The position numbers were made by a program, and so were the translations under genes. Source: Mesorhizobium sp. WSM3860 (GTDB lineage: Bacteria; Pseudomonadota; Alphaproteobacteria; Rhizobiales; Rhizobiaceae). From it: a stretch of DNA of 64,000 nt. Below are positions 40,273-48,783 of the stretch, in pieces. The stretch spans positions 1 to 64,000 of the forward strand of contig NZ_NSGF01000018.1 of NCBI RefSeq assembly GCF_002294995.1, written 5' to 3'. Position 1 is the first letter of the stretch. The number at the start of each line of letters is the position of its first letter. The notes beneath the pieces were generated by a model. It ran no database searches. It saw nothing but the letters and a program-made list of their open reading frames with translations, and was not told where the DNA came from.

Positions 40273-41004
40273 TCAGGCCGGGAAAGTCGTTTCGACGTTG
40301 GCGACGTCGATCACGGCTTGGTCGGCGAATTGCTGTGGCAGGCCAATTGCCTGGTTGGCCTGCAGGTGCACGTCGACGACGTAGCGGGTCTCGTATTGCT
40401 GCTCGCCGTTGAAGAACGGGACCTGCTTGGGATCGTCAGCATAGAGCGGCGCGCCATCCATGCCGGCATCCGCGAAATACCGGGTCGCCCGCTCATCGCG
40501 GATCAGGGTGGCGATCGTCTGCGCCATGTCGGACGCGCTGCCATCCGACGCGCTGTGCACGTCAAGCTGGATGACGACGTCGGTCGGCTGCACGATGGTC
40601 TCGGCACCGCTCGATAGGATCTGCGCTGGCACGGTCTGTGCCGGCGTGATGGTATAGGTTCCGACGCCGCCCGGCGTACCGCCGGTCTGCTCGCTGATCA
40701 CCGTCCCTGCTGCCACCGGCGTTCCGAAGACGCTCGCCCCTACCAGGAGCGCGCCGAAGGAGACCTGAGTGACCGTCATCACCGCATCGCCGATGGAGGC
40801 CTCAAAGGCGCAGTCCTGATAGGTGTCGACGTTGGTCGAGAGGCGACCGCGGCGGCTCACCGTCATGGTGACGAAATCGCCAGCCGGCTCCGGGACGCGG
40901 TTGTCCTGCGCCGATATCACCTCGACGCCGGCGGGCAGGATTTGCAGCAGAAAGCTGCGCAGGACCGTCTGGATGCCAGACTGGCTGGGGACCGGGCCGC
41001 TCAT
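40273..41004 (-). CDS. neck/tail terminator-type protein with one beta module (243 aa)
   Basis: MSGPVPSQSGIQTVLRSFLL, then DFVTMTVSRRGRLSTNVDTY. A beta module is inserted at residues ~70-130 (MTVTQVSFGALLVGASVFG, GGTPGGVGTYTITPAQT). The C-terminal part (DMAQTIATLIRDERATRYFA, NGEQQYETRYVVDVHLQAN) resembles LIC12616/neck terminator proteins. Overlaps the upstream stop by one base. Confidence 0.7.
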   Translation of the reverse strand: MSGPVPSQSGIQTVLRSFLLQILPAGVEVISAQDNRVPEPAGDFVTMTVSRRGRLSTNVDTYQDCAFEASIGDAVMTVTQVSFGALLVGASVFGTPVAAGTVISEQTGGTPGGVGTYTITPAQTVPAQILSSGAETIVQPTDVVIQLDVHSASDGSASDMAQTIATLIRDERATRYFADAGMDGAPLYADDPKQVPFFNGEQQYETRYVVDVHLQANQAIGLPQQFADQAVIDVANVETTFPA

Positions 41005-41276
41005 CAGACGCTGGTGCCGATCCCGCGCACCGTGGCCTCGCTGGCGCCGACCGGCTGGCACCAGACCTGGTCGCCGGCGGCGAGCGGGAACGGAACGAAG
41101 CTCTGGGAGAGCAGGACGCCGTTCGAGGCACCCTCCGCAGGCTGGCTGTCGGCGATCGCTGCCAGCACGCCGCCTATGCTTGTCACCTGCAACAGAGCCG
41201 ATGAATAGTTGGCCCCGTCGGCGACCTTAGTCCACTGGCCGGCGGGGCATGGCACCATGAAGGTTCCGTTCGCCAT
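41004..41276 (-). CDS. small phage virion-associated protein (90 aa)
   Basis: MANGTFMVPCPAGQWTKVAD, then GVLAAIADSQPAEGASNGVL and AGDQVWCQPVGASEATVRG. A beta-rich small protein in the neck region. No family recognised. The start at 41276 is chosen because the earlier in-frame part lies in the membrane-protein insertion. Confidence 0.6.
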   Translation of the reverse strand: MANGTFMVPCPAGQWTKVADGANYSSALLQVTSIGGVLAAIADSQPAEGASNGVLLSQSFVPFPLAAGDQVWCQPVGASEATVRGIGTSV

Positions 41277-41485
41277 TGTCAGGCTCCTGTAGTGGGTCTT
41301 CAAAGATTGGTGGGGCGGGTTCTGGGAGGCCGATGCAGAGGACGAGCACAAACCCTATTGGGCCAAACCAATTGAGGGTCAGAAGCAAGGCTGCACTCCA
41401 TCGACAATCCTTGGGAAATCGGCCAAATTGTCCGCTCTTGTCGAGGCTAAAGGGCAGAGAAACCGCTGACTCCCGGTCCGTACAA

Positions 41486-41815
41486 ATGACGGAGATAGAA
41501 TTGCGGTATGAATGGGCAGACAATCCCCAACTGGTTATCTCAATCATGGCTTGCTTCGTTGTTATGGCGGCAAGCTGGTTAGCTGTTGTTGTTTCAGTGT
41601 TGAGAATAGTTTGGCAAGTTGGTTTCTTTAGTCCACTCACCTACTGGGCTTTTCCATGGTACAGGAGTCCCGCGAAAATTAAGGCAAGGACTGAGCTCTT
41701 CTCGCCTCGCCTCCGCTCAGCACGCCGTGTCGCATTATACGGAGTTATCCTCTACCTCTGCGCATTCGGCATGGCCGCGCTTATCGTCACCATCTTTGGC
41801 CATCCATCTCGGTAG
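41486..41815 (+). CDS. two-helix membrane protein inserted in the neck genes (109 aa)
   Basis: MTEIELRYEWADNPQLVISI, hydrophobic residues 16-42 (MACFVVMAASWLAVVVSVLR) and 84-104 (YGVILYLCAFGMAALIVTIF), with a basic loop between. Opposite to the phage operon, 3 bases before the end of the phage gene at 41819. Probably a moron; function unknown. A+T content looks higher than in the flanking genes. Confidence 0.6.
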   Translation: MTEIELRYEWADNPQLVISIMACFVVMAASWLAVVVSVLRIVWQVGFFSPLTYWAFPWYRSPAKIKARTELFSPRLRSARRVALYGVILYLCAFGMAALIVTIFGHPSR

Positions 41816-41818
41816 AAT

Positions 41819-42220
41819 TCAAACTGACCCAATACCATCCATCTGCAGGGTCAGGGCGCACTTGCACCAGTCGGGCCACGACTCGAGCACGAGTGCTACG
41901 AGCCAGGTGTCGCCTTCCGGGAAAGTGCCGGCGGGGAAGACAAAGAGATCGCCGCCGACTTGCAGCTCTCGCACCACGCCGAGGGCCGAACCGTTGAGGT
42001 AGACGGCGCGGCGCACGCCCTGAATGTTGAGCCCGTCGAGCAGCTGCAGATCGTTGTAGGTAAGCGACTGCGCCTGCAGAGAGACGCCGGGCACGTCGAC
42101 AAAGCTTGGGGTGCGCGTGCCGTCGGCCGCCGTGGTGTAGCCGCTGGACCGTTTCAGCGTGGCGGTCACGAACGGGTTCACCGTCCCGATCGCCGCCGAG
42201 ACGATCCCGTGCAGGTTCAT
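41819..42220 (-). CDS. phage head-tail joining protein (133 aa)
   Basis: MNLHGIVSAAIGTVNPFVTA, then TYNDLQLLDGLNIQGVRRAV and LVALVLESWPDWCKCALTLQ. Size and place between capsid-proximal and neck genes suit a head completion protein. No specific family is certain. Confidence 0.6.
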   Translation of the reverse strand: MNLHGIVSAAIGTVNPFVTATLKRSSGYTTAADGTRTPSFVDVPGVSLQAQSLTYNDLQLLDGLNIQGVRRAVYLNGSALGVVRELQVGGDLFVFPAGTFPEGDTWLVALVLESWPDWCKCALTLQMDGIGSV

Positions 42221-42226
42221 GGTCGA

Positions 42227-42808
42227 TCAGCCGACGCGGTAGACCGTGAAGGTGCCGGCGCCCGTGTTGCGGAAGCGCAGGATGCCGCTCGACGGGATCG
42301 TGGCGCTGCTATGCGCCGGGAAGTCCATCGAACCTACCAGCGTCATGCCGGCGTTGGTGGTGATGGTGGCATCCTCGGCATCGACGATGGAGGTGTTGAT
42401 CACCGAGACGTCGAAGGAGTCGTTGGCCTCAAAGTCGGCCGGCAGCGCAGCCTGGAGCGCTGCACCGGTCGGGAGCTGCTGCACTGAAGCCGCGCCTGCC
42501 CCCTGTTGGATGGTGATGATGCGCGTAAGCAGATCGGCGGGCGTGAGCGTGCCGGAGACGGTGTGCGCTGCCGGGGCGCCCTGGGTGCTGCCGAGCTGTG
42601 CGGAGACGGTCCAGATGGCAGCGCCAGGGGTCGCGTCGACGCAGACAAAGGCGGCGTCGGTCGCGGTGTTAACCCAGGCCGAGCCGACCTGATAACCCTC
42701 GCTCGAGTCGTTAGCGGCGGCCGGATCGGTCACGGCCGCGAAGTTGTTCTTGAATGCAAGGTCGGCTGGAATGTCGCCGAGGTTGCTCGAAAAAAGGACG
42801 GCCCTCAT
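42227..42808 (-). CDS. phage structural protein, beta-rich (193 aa)
   Basis: MRAVLFSSNLGDIPADLAFK, then GYQVGSAWVNTATDAAFVCV (a motif of fibre-like and decoration proteins) and TIPSSGILRFRNTGAGTFTV. Its place in the connector cluster suggests a whisker or decoration role; inferred only. Confidence 0.6.
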   Translation of the reverse strand: MRAVLFSSNLGDIPADLAFKNNFAAVTDPAAANDSSEGYQVGSAWVNTATDAAFVCVDATPGAAIWTVSAQLGSTQGAPAAHTVSGTLTPADLLTRIITIQQGAGAASVQQLPTGAALQAALPADFEANDSFDVSVINTSIVDAEDATITTNAGMTLVGSMDFPAHSSATIPSSGILRFRNTGAGTFTVYRVG

Positions 42809-42825
42809 CGTAATGGTCTCCGGGT

Positions 42826-43269
42826 TCAGGATTTCTTGACGGCATAGTCGACCGACGCCAGCATGTGGCCGGTGTCGACGAGCTGCTTGTCGTTGCCCTT
42901 GCGGGCGATGGTGGCGGGCTGCAGCGGCGGGCCGTCATAGGCGGTGATCGCCGCCTGCAACTGGCCCTTGATGGCCTCGCCCGTCTGGCCCAGCGTCTTT
43001 TCGGCGTCGTAGCCGTTCGCGATCAGGAGGTTCCCCACGGCGTCGGGCCATTCGGGGCTCTTGTCGTCGATCATGCCCCGGAAGAACGGGCGGGGCGGCG
43101 TGTCGCGGCTGCCGAACTCGTTCAGCGCCGCGACCAGCGGGACGGAGGTGCCGTCGGGATAGGTCGCGCCCTCCAGGAAGCCGACGTCGACCGAGACGGC
43201 CTTCTGCAGGCTCTTGGCGATCTCGGCCAGCTTCGCGGCGAGCTTGTCGCCGCCGGAGAGCTCCACCAT
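42826..43269 (-). CDS. HK97 gp10-like tail completion protein (147 aa)
   Basis: MVELSGGDKLAAKLAEIAKS, then VPLVAALNEFGSRDTPPRPF and PATIARKGNDKQLVDTGHML. The NEFG----PPRPF and L-DTG-----V blocks are typical of these proteins that bind at the head-tail interface. Confidence 0.8.
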   Translation of the reverse strand: MVELSGGDKLAAKLAEIAKSLQKAVSVDVGFLEGATYPDGTSVPLVAALNEFGSRDTPPRPFFRGMIDDKSPEWPDAVGNLLIANGYDAEKTLGQTGEAIKGQLQAAITAYDGPPLQPATIARKGNDKQLVDTGHMLASVDYAVKKS

Positions 43270-43272
43270 GGG

Positions 43273-43602
43273 CTACGCCTTCGCCTTGGTCTTCGGATCG
43301 GCGGCGCCGATTGCTCCCGTGGCACCGGTCGCGCCGGCATCGGTCGCCGCGCCCGTGGCACCGGTTGCGCCCGTGGTGTCGGCCGCGCCGGTTGCGCCGG
43401 TATCGGCCGCGACAGTCGTGCTAATCGCGCCGGTCGTGCCATTTGTGCCATCGGTGACGACCGGAGCGGCGGGCGTCTCAGACGGCAGCTCGAGGGGTGG
43501 CGGTGAAGCGAGGCGCAGGCTGCGCTCAAGGGTCAGGATGCGATCTTCGGCGTGCTTGCGGAAGGCGCGGAACTCGCGCTGCAATTGCTGGAGGAGGTCC
43601 AT
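43273..43602 (-). CDS. collagen-like repeat phage protein (109 aa)
   Basis: MDLLQQLQREFRAFRKHAE is a helical start. Residues 45-100 are Gly-Ala-Thr triplets (TGATGAADTTGATGATGAA). Such triplets occur in phage fibres and could form a triple helix; here they may give a flexible whisker. Confidence 0.7.
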   Translation of the reverse strand: MDLLQQLQREFRAFRKHAEDRILTLERSLRLASPPPLELPSETPAAPVVTDGTNGTTGAISTTVAADTGATGAADTTGATGATGAATDAGATGATGAIGAADPKTKAKA

Positions 43603-43614
43603 GGGCGATGTCCT

Positions 43615-44040
43615 TTACTGGTTGAGCCACGGGTTGAAGACGCGGCGCGGGCCGGGCATGTAGCGCATGGTCCGGTAGGCGGCGGTGGCCTGCCAGTAGG
43701 CCGCGCCGAATGGGGTCTGCATGAACCAGGCGCTGTTTGGCGTCATGGGGAAATCGGCCTGCACCGATACGCTGCCCTCGGCAGCATTCGAGATGCGTCC
43801 CACGATCCCGGCCGGCGCCTGACCGTTGGCGCCGTACATGAGCTGGCAGATGTGAGCGACCATCAGGTTGAGCAGCGTGGTCTGCGTCTCGGCCTTGGTC
43901 ACGGGGCCGCCGCCATCATTGCGGCAGTAGAGCACCGCGACCGGGAGCGCACCCTGCAGAACCTGCGGCTGACTAAGCGTTGCGAACTGCGGGTAAATCG
44001 CCACGAAGGCGGCATAGTCGAGAGTGACGATGACGCCCAT
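43615..44040 (-). CDS. DUF4054 head-tail connector protein (141 aa)
   Basis: MGVIVTLDYAAFVAIYPQFA, then TTLLNLMVAHICQLMYGANG and GRISNAAEGSVSVQADFPMT, ending YWQATAAYRTMRYMPGPRR. The F---YP-F and GR---A-EG-V pattern belongs to DUF4054. Binds below the portal. Confidence 0.8.
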   Translation of the reverse strand: MGVIVTLDYAAFVAIYPQFATLSQPQVLQGALPVAVLYCRNDGGGPVTKAETQTTLLNLMVAHICQLMYGANGQAPAGIVGRISNAAEGSVSVQADFPMTPNSAWFMQTPFGAAYWQATAAYRTMRYMPGPRRVFNPWLNQ

Positions 44041-44073
44041 GGCGACCTCCCGTGTTCGCCCGCGTCAGTTCGA

Positions 44074-44505
44074 TCAGGCCTCTTCCTTCTTGTAGGCCTG
44101 GATGCCGCGCGGCAGGTTGTTGGGATCGATCGGTTCGAGACCCGACTTCTGTGCCTCATGCTCCTTGATGAAGCCCTCGACCATGTCGGTCTCGGTATGC
44201 GCCCAGACGAGGTTGTTCCTGACCGCGTCGAGGTCCTTGTTCTGCTCGAGCCACTTCTTAAAGAAATCGGCATCGACGCCATAGGTCAGGGCGTAGTCGC
44301 TGTCTTGTGCCATCGGAGCGGGCTCTTTGCGGCGGTCGAAGCGGCGCAGATAGCCTTTCAGGACGACCGGCTCGCCGATCACCTGGGCGCGTTTCACCTT
44401 GCGGAAGCTGCCGCCGGCGGTCGGTTCGTTCTGCTCGACCATCTCGTGAAGGCGCAGGATTAGGCCGTGCGGCAGCTTGCAGGCAACGGTGACGGTGGTG
44501 GACAT
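44074..44505 (-). CDS. phage protein of the head-connector region (143 aa)
   Basis: MSTTVTVACKLPHGLILRLH, then VIGEPVVLKGYLRRFDRRKE and MAQDSDYALTYGVDADFFKK. A GGAG site precedes the ATG. Conserved-looking but no function known; in related phages it follows the capsid gene, so the genes between 44.5 and 47.6 kb here are an insertion. Confidence 0.65.
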   Translation of the reverse strand: MSTTVTVACKLPHGLILRLHEMVEQNEPTAGGSFRKVKRAQVIGEPVVLKGYLRRFDRRKEPAPMAQDSDYALTYGVDADFFKKWLEQNKDLDAVRNNLVWAHTETDMVEGFIKEHEAQKSGLEPIDPNNLPRGIQAYKKEEA

Positions 44506-44555
44506 TGATTTACTCCGGTTGGTGGAAAGGCGGTGGCCGTCGCCGATGGCGTCGG

Positions 44556-44623
44556 TGGAGCGGATGCTGGGAATCGAACCCAGCTCACAGCCGTGGGGCG
44601 GCTGTTTCTCTCAGAGCATCCGC
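44556..44623 (-). tRNA. tRNA-like gene with minimal D-arm, anticodon position CCC
   Basis: 68 nt including encoded CCA. Acceptor stem GCGGATG / CATCCGC (7 of 7 paired), discriminator T. Anticodon stem CAGCC / GGCTG around the loop GCCCCAC. T-arm CTGGG / CCCAG around TTCGATT, all perfect. The D-arm is only CTCTGAGAG, at most a three-pair stem with a three-base loop. The base before the anticodon is C, not the near-universal T33. Read literally the anticodon is CCC (Gly). It lies between a phage gene and the SulP insert. It could be a divergent phage tRNA, a tRNA mimic or a decayed copy. Confidence 0.6.
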
Positions 44624-44870
44624 GAAGATGATGGTGCCCCTCGCCGAATCCAATCGCCGATTGCCGGAGAGTTAGTCTTGGTGATGATCGGGCGCTGTTT
44701 GCGCCTCGGGCATAGAAGAGTTGGGACGGCTCGACCGCTCGCTACCCCCCTCAGTCCGGTTTAGTCAGAGTCCCGACCTCATGCGCCAAAGCCTTCCGTC
44801 GCCTGATCCCTGATCGCCGCGCGCGCCGAAGCTAGCCGAGCCGATCGAAGCACCGGTGTGAGCAGGGCGC
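44624..44870. other. gap between tRNA-like gene and SulP
   Basis: About 250 bases. No gene seen; a likely 3' region of the SulP gene. Confidence 0.4.
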
Positions 44871-46610
44871 CTACGCAGTCTCCGCTTTTTCGTCCAGCTG
44901 CGCCCGCGCGTCACGGATCGAGGCGGCATAGGTCACCAGCGGCCGCTTGACGCCATGGCTTATCAGTGTGCGCCTCACCTGCGACGAGGCGCCCGCGATG
45001 ATGAAGCGTCCTCCGGCCCGCCCTGCCTTGTGCACGGTGCTTTCAATCACGTTTGCCGCGGTCGAATCGAGAAAAGGCACTGCCGAGCAGTCGAGTATGA
45101 AGTTCTTGCTCTGGTCCGCGATGCGGTCGAGCACCGTGGCGACCGTTGCCGCCGCGCCGAAGAAGAAAGCACCGGATATGCGATAGATGACGGTGTCGGG
45201 ATCCGTGGCTGAGCAGAGATCGTAGGCGAGGCGGCCGCCGTTCTCATCATCGGCGCGGTCGTCCGTCACCGGCGGGACATGCGCTTCTACCTCGACCGAA
45301 CGTGCCATCCTACCGATGAACAGCAAGGCGCCCAGCGCAAAACCGATCACGATGCCGGTGGTGAGGTCGCGGAAGATGACAAGTCCGAAGGTTACCAGCA
45401 GCACCAGGGCATCGCCCCAGGACGATCGGATCAGCGCCAGGAAGGCGGGCTTCTCCACCATGTTCCAGGCCACGGTGGCCAGCACCCCGGCGAGCGCCGC
45501 CAGCGGGATGTAGCTGGCAAGCGGGGCAGCCACCACCATGAACAGCAGCAGGAAGGCGGAATGGAATATCCCCGACAACGGTCCATGCGCGCCGGCGCGG
45601 ATGTTGGTCGCCGTGCGCGCGATCAGTCCGGTCACGCAGATCCCGCCGAACAGCGCCGAGCCGATATTGGCGATGCCCTGCGCCACCAGTTCGCAGTTGG
45701 AGCGGTGCCGTCGGCCGGTTATGCCGTCCGCGACCACGGCCGACAGCAGCGATTCGATTGCTCCGAGCAGGGCAAAGGAAATTGCGTCGGGTACTGCAGA
45801 GACGAGCTTATGCGCGTCGAACGCCGGCAGAGTCGGGTCGGGCAAGATCCGCGGAATGCCGCCGAACTGGGTGCCGATCGTTTCGACGGGAAGGCCGAGA
45901 AGCGTCGTGGCGAGCGAGGCCGCCGCCACCGCGACCAGGAGGCCCGGCCATGAAGGCCGCCAGCGCTTCATGCCCACGATGATCCCTATCGTCAGCGTGG
46001 CGACGGCAATGGCCGCTGGATTTACCGTTCCGGCCGCCTTGCCAAGCGCGATAAGCCTGGGCAACAGGTCGCCGGGCTCCTTTCCCGGCAGAGTCAGGCC
46101 GAACAGGTCATGCAACTGGCTGGACAGGATGATTACGGCAATGCCTGCGGTGAAACCAACGGTCACCGGATAGGGAATGAATTTCACATAGGCGCCGAGC
46201 CTCAGATAACCGGCCGCGAGCAGGAAGACGCCGGCCATGAGCATTGCCAGGATCAGTCCGTCAACGCCGTGATGATCGACAGCGGAGGCCACGACCACGA
46301 TGAAGGCGCCGGCCGGCCCGCCGATCTGGAACCTGCTGCCGCCAAGCGCGCCGACGATGAAACCGCCGATGATCGCCGTAAACAGTCCGCGCTCGGGCTC
46401 CAGATGCGAGGCGATCGCGATCGCCATCGACAGCGGCAGCGCCACGATGGCGACTGTCAGGCCGGCGATCACATCCGCCCTCAGCTGCTTGAGGTGGTAG
46501 CCCTCGCGGAGCACCGTCACCAGCTTTGGTGTGAACAGCTCGGCGAATGTCGGCCGTGCTTGATGGTGAATTGCAGGCCGAGCCTGATCCATGACCATAT
46601 TCCGCTCCAA
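44871..46610 (-). CDS. SulP-family anion transporter with STAS domain (579 aa)
   Basis: LKQLRADVIAGLTVAIVALP is the N-terminal SulP signature (D--AGLTVA---LP), followed by 11-12 membrane helices (residues ~45-440) and GGPAGAFIVVVASAV in the transport core. A STAS domain fills residues ~460-560, with the conserved FLDSTAANVIES loop. It moves sulfate or another small anion, often bicarbonate, across the inner membrane. The transporter is a host-type gene amid phage head-tail genes, and the HTH gene at 46724 lies directly upstream on the same strand. Confidence 0.9.
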   Translation of the reverse strand: MERNMVMDQARPAIHHQARPTFAELFTPKLVTVLREGYHLKQLRADVIAGLTVAIVALPLSMAIAIASHLEPERGLFTAIIGGFIVGALGGSRFQIGGPAGAFIVVVASAVDHHGVDGLILAMLMAGVFLLAAGYLRLGAYVKFIPYPVTVGFTAGIAVIILSSQLHDLFGLTLPGKEPGDLLPRLIALGKAAGTVNPAAIAVATLTIGIIVGMKRWRPSWPGLLVAVAAASLATTLLGLPVETIGTQFGGIPRILPDPTLPAFDAHKLVSAVPDAISFALLGAIESLLSAVVADGITGRRHRSNCELVAQGIANIGSALFGGICVTGLIARTATNIRAGAHGPLSGIFHSAFLLLFMVVAAPLASYIPLAALAGVLATVAWNMVEKPAFLALIRSSWGDALVLLVTFGLVIFRDLTTGIVIGFALGALLFIGRMARSVEVEAHVPPVTDDRADDENGGRLAYDLCSATDPDTVIYRISGAFFFGAAATVATVLDRIADQSKNFILDCSAVPFLDSTAANVIESTVHKAGRAGGRFIIAGASSQVRRTLISHGVKRPLVTYAASIRDARAQLDEKAETA

Positions 46611-46723
46611 AGGGCGGCGGGATCGTCGGCTGCATGTCGGCGGTCGCCGTCGCGATAACTGTTGCGACCCCGCATTGCGCTGCCCGAACCGGCAAGGGTT
46701 TCCGGGGCGGATGCGCTTGCGGC

Positions 46724-46993
46724 TCAGCCTTGCGGGTTCTGCGCCACGATGGCCTTGAGGCGTACGCCCCTGCCGCCGCGCTCGCTGGTCTGGTTCTCGC
46801 CGATCAATTCCACCCCAACCTCGTCAAGGGCCTGGATGACCTTCATCAACGTGTCGACAACGCCTCGCACGACACCCTCGCTCGCCTCCATGCGCTGTAT
46901 CGTCGGAAGCGAAACTCCGGCGCGCTCGGCAAGAGTTCGCTGGTCGATACCGGCCAACGCCCTCGCGGCGCGCATCTGCGCAGCAGTGATCAT
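46724..46993 (-). CDS. XRE-type HTH transcriptional regulator (89 aa)
   Basis: MITAAQMRAARALAGIDQRT, LAERAGVSLPTIQRMEASEG, then VVDTLMKVIQALDEVGVELI: a standard XRE helix-turn-helix (residues 6-60). The C-terminal ALDEVGVELIGEN pattern is common in small rhizobial regulators. It precedes SulP (113-base gap) and may control it; not typical of a phage repressor. Confidence 0.8.
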   Translation of the reverse strand: MITAAQMRAARALAGIDQRTLAERAGVSLPTIQRMEASEGVVRGVVDTLMKVIQALDEVGVELIGENQTSERGGRGVRLKAIVAQNPQG

Positions 46994-47197
46994 CGGCCAG
47001 AACCTTTGTCTGAGTCTGCGGTATCAATGGATAATACAAATATCATGATGTTGCAAGCATCATTCATTTCGGATGAGACACTGGCCACTCGCTATCCGTA
47101 AACGGCCTTGCGCCGCTGCAGCGTCGAGCCCCACGCCAGCACAGCATGGCGCAGGCAAAGCCCCGCGCAAAGGACAAGCTTTTGTGCCGGCAGTGAT

Positions 47198-47356
47198 ATG
47201 GCCATGATGCAACGCGTCTTGAAAAAGGTTCTCGCGGCTAACGCACATGCTGCTGAGAGGGAGTGGTTAGCTTCAATTCTGCTCGGCGCTTTCAGGCTGG
47301 AACCACCGGACGAGGCAGGATTGATCGCCCACGGTGCGGAGATCAAGCGCCGATAG
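47198..47356 (+). CDS. small helical protein, D-AM-QRVL type (52 aa)
   Basis: MAMMQRVLKKVLAANAHAAE, then REWLASILLGAFRLEPPDEA. Resembles the 11662 protein (MAMLERVLQKLLPAGADAAE, REWLGSLLITAF), so a host small-gene family lies within the prophage. The start is the ATG equivalent to Met15 of 11662; a non-ATG start further upstream would keep the shared GSD block. Confidence 0.5.
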   Translation: MAMMQRVLKKVLAANAHAAEREWLASILLGAFRLEPPDEAGLIAHGAEIKRR

Positions 47357-47369
47357 GTGCTATGCCGAC

Positions 47370-47587
47370 GGAAACACCAGTCGAGATGGCAGAGACCTTG
47401 AAGGCGAGCAAATCATTGCCCGCCAACAAGAACTGGTGAGCAGACTTGCGGCACAAGGGCGTACGTTGTTGCCGTATGACTCTGTAGTGTTCCTGCAATC
47501 CTTGAAGCCGTGCAGCGGGAGCGAGTCGCCTATCTGGAACGCCTTCGGCGCAAGCCTACTTCGTCCCAGCCCCAAACCAGTGCATGA
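47370..47587 (+). pseudogene. frameshifted small helical protein, IARQ family
   Basis: EGEQIIARQQELVSRLAAQG matches the conserved core of 2825 and 54485. After VVFLQS the frame breaks; one base over, it continues LEAVQRERVAYLERLRRKPT and stops at 47587. No proper start in frame. It abuts the end of the capsid gene (47630). Confidence 0.55.
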
Positions 47588-47629
47588 ATGCGGCTCGTAC
47601 TGGGGCGCGCAATACTATCTCTACGCCAT

Positions 47630-48724
47630 CTAAACGCCCACCATCTGCGAAATGCCCATCGGCTGGCGAATGATCGCGCCCCAGGTGCCGCTGGACATTT
47701 TCTTTTTCCACGAGGAGAGCGCGCGCACGATTGGATGAGCGCGGAGCTTTTCGTTAAACGCACAATAGCCGGTCTGCTGACCATCGATGCCGTCGGCAAT
47801 GAACTGAACCACGTTCCCGGCTGTGATACCCGTCGGGTTGATCGCTGTCTCCGCCCGATATTGCACCGCTGAAACGACGCGAAGGTTCGGGAAGTTTTTC
47901 TTGAGCAGATCCTCGACATTGACGTTGAACGAGTTGGTCGCGGTCATGGCAAGCTGCGATTCCGGTGACATGGCCAGTGTCATCTTGGTGTTCTGGTCGA
48001 CCAGGCCGGCTGTCTGGGTAACGAGTTGCAGCCACAGTGACTGGAGGTCGGAATAGATCTCATTCGCGGTGGCGACGATCTGGCCGTTGTTGATCCATTT
48101 CACGCCGCCGTAAGCCTTCGGCGCCGGGGTGATCGGAGCCGCCAGGTTCGGGTCGTTGAGAAGGCCATAGTTCTGCAAGCCCTGCACGCCCTTGAAGTAG
48201 GTCGTGTTGAGGAATCGTGCGAGCACGGTGACGCCGGCGCCATCCACCTCGCCAACCCAATTGACGCGGCCGAGGCCGGCGCGCTCGATCTCCAGCTCGC
48301 CATACTCGGAAATCGTCTGGAACAGATAGGACTGGCGCTGCGGCCAATTCATATTGGCGCCGGCTCGGCCGTTGTCATTGTAGTCGCCATAGCTCGAGAC
48401 TTCGCCGGTCTGCTCAACGACGGGGAACATCGCCGTCTGGTCGATCCATGTGCCTTTTCGAATTTCGCCGAAGATTTCGGCAGCTTTGGTTGGGGCGAAA
48501 AGGATGCGGTAGACCTCAGGATCCACAAGCGTGGTGAGGAACGCCGGGATACCGGCGTTCGGTGCTGTCGCTAGCTGAGGCTGTGCATCCATCGCGAGAT
48601 GATTGGTGCGGAACGCCTCGACGATGTAGGCGCGTGCATCGGGAAGGTAGATACCGGCCTGCTCGAACATCGAGCGATGCTGAGCCCACGCCGCAGCGGC
48701 CTGATCGAAGTCGTGAAATTTCAT
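47630..48724 (-). CDS. major capsid protein, DUF2184-like (364 aa)
   Basis: MKFHDFDQAAAAWAQHRSMF, then FLTTLVDPEVYRILFAPTKA, SYGDYNDNGRAGANMNWPQR and QTISEYGELEIERAGLGRVN. The SYGDY-ENG---AN-N-P-R and E--YG--E---AG--R--W blocks are typical of DUF2184 capsid proteins. Forms the icosahedral shell. The ATG at 48724 is chosen; the earlier in-frame start adds unlike residues. Confidence 0.85.
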   Translation of the reverse strand: MKFHDFDQAAAAWAQHRSMFEQAGIYLPDARAYIVEAFRTNHLAMDAQPQLATAPNAGIPAFLTTLVDPEVYRILFAPTKAAEIFGEIRKGTWIDQTAMFPVVEQTGEVSSYGDYNDNGRAGANMNWPQRQSYLFQTISEYGELEIERAGLGRVNWVGEVDGAGVTVLARFLNTTYFKGVQGLQNYGLLNDPNLAAPITPAPKAYGGVKWINNGQIVATANEIYSDLQSLWLQLVTQTAGLVDQNTKMTLAMSPESQLAMTATNSFNVNVEDLLKKNFPNLRVVSAVQYRAETAINPTGITAGNVVQFIADGIDGQQTGYCAFNEKLRAHPIVRALSSWKKKMSSGTWGAIIRQPMGISQMVGV

Positions 48725-48783
48725 GGTGGTTATCCTCACAGATCGCCGACTTGCGGCGCATGGTTTCGAGATTGACGGCGGGT

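Noticed and set aside
38421..40412. A 663-codon plus-strand frame opposite the sheath gene
   Set aside because: Arg/Gly/Asp-rich shadow of a minus-strand gene with clear phage homology.
43321..43470. Tandem GGC/GCC-rich triplets as a possible DNA repeat array or CRISPR
   Set aside because: They encode Gly-Ala-Thr collagen-like triplets in frame; there are no spacers. No CRISPR array was seen anywhere in the window.
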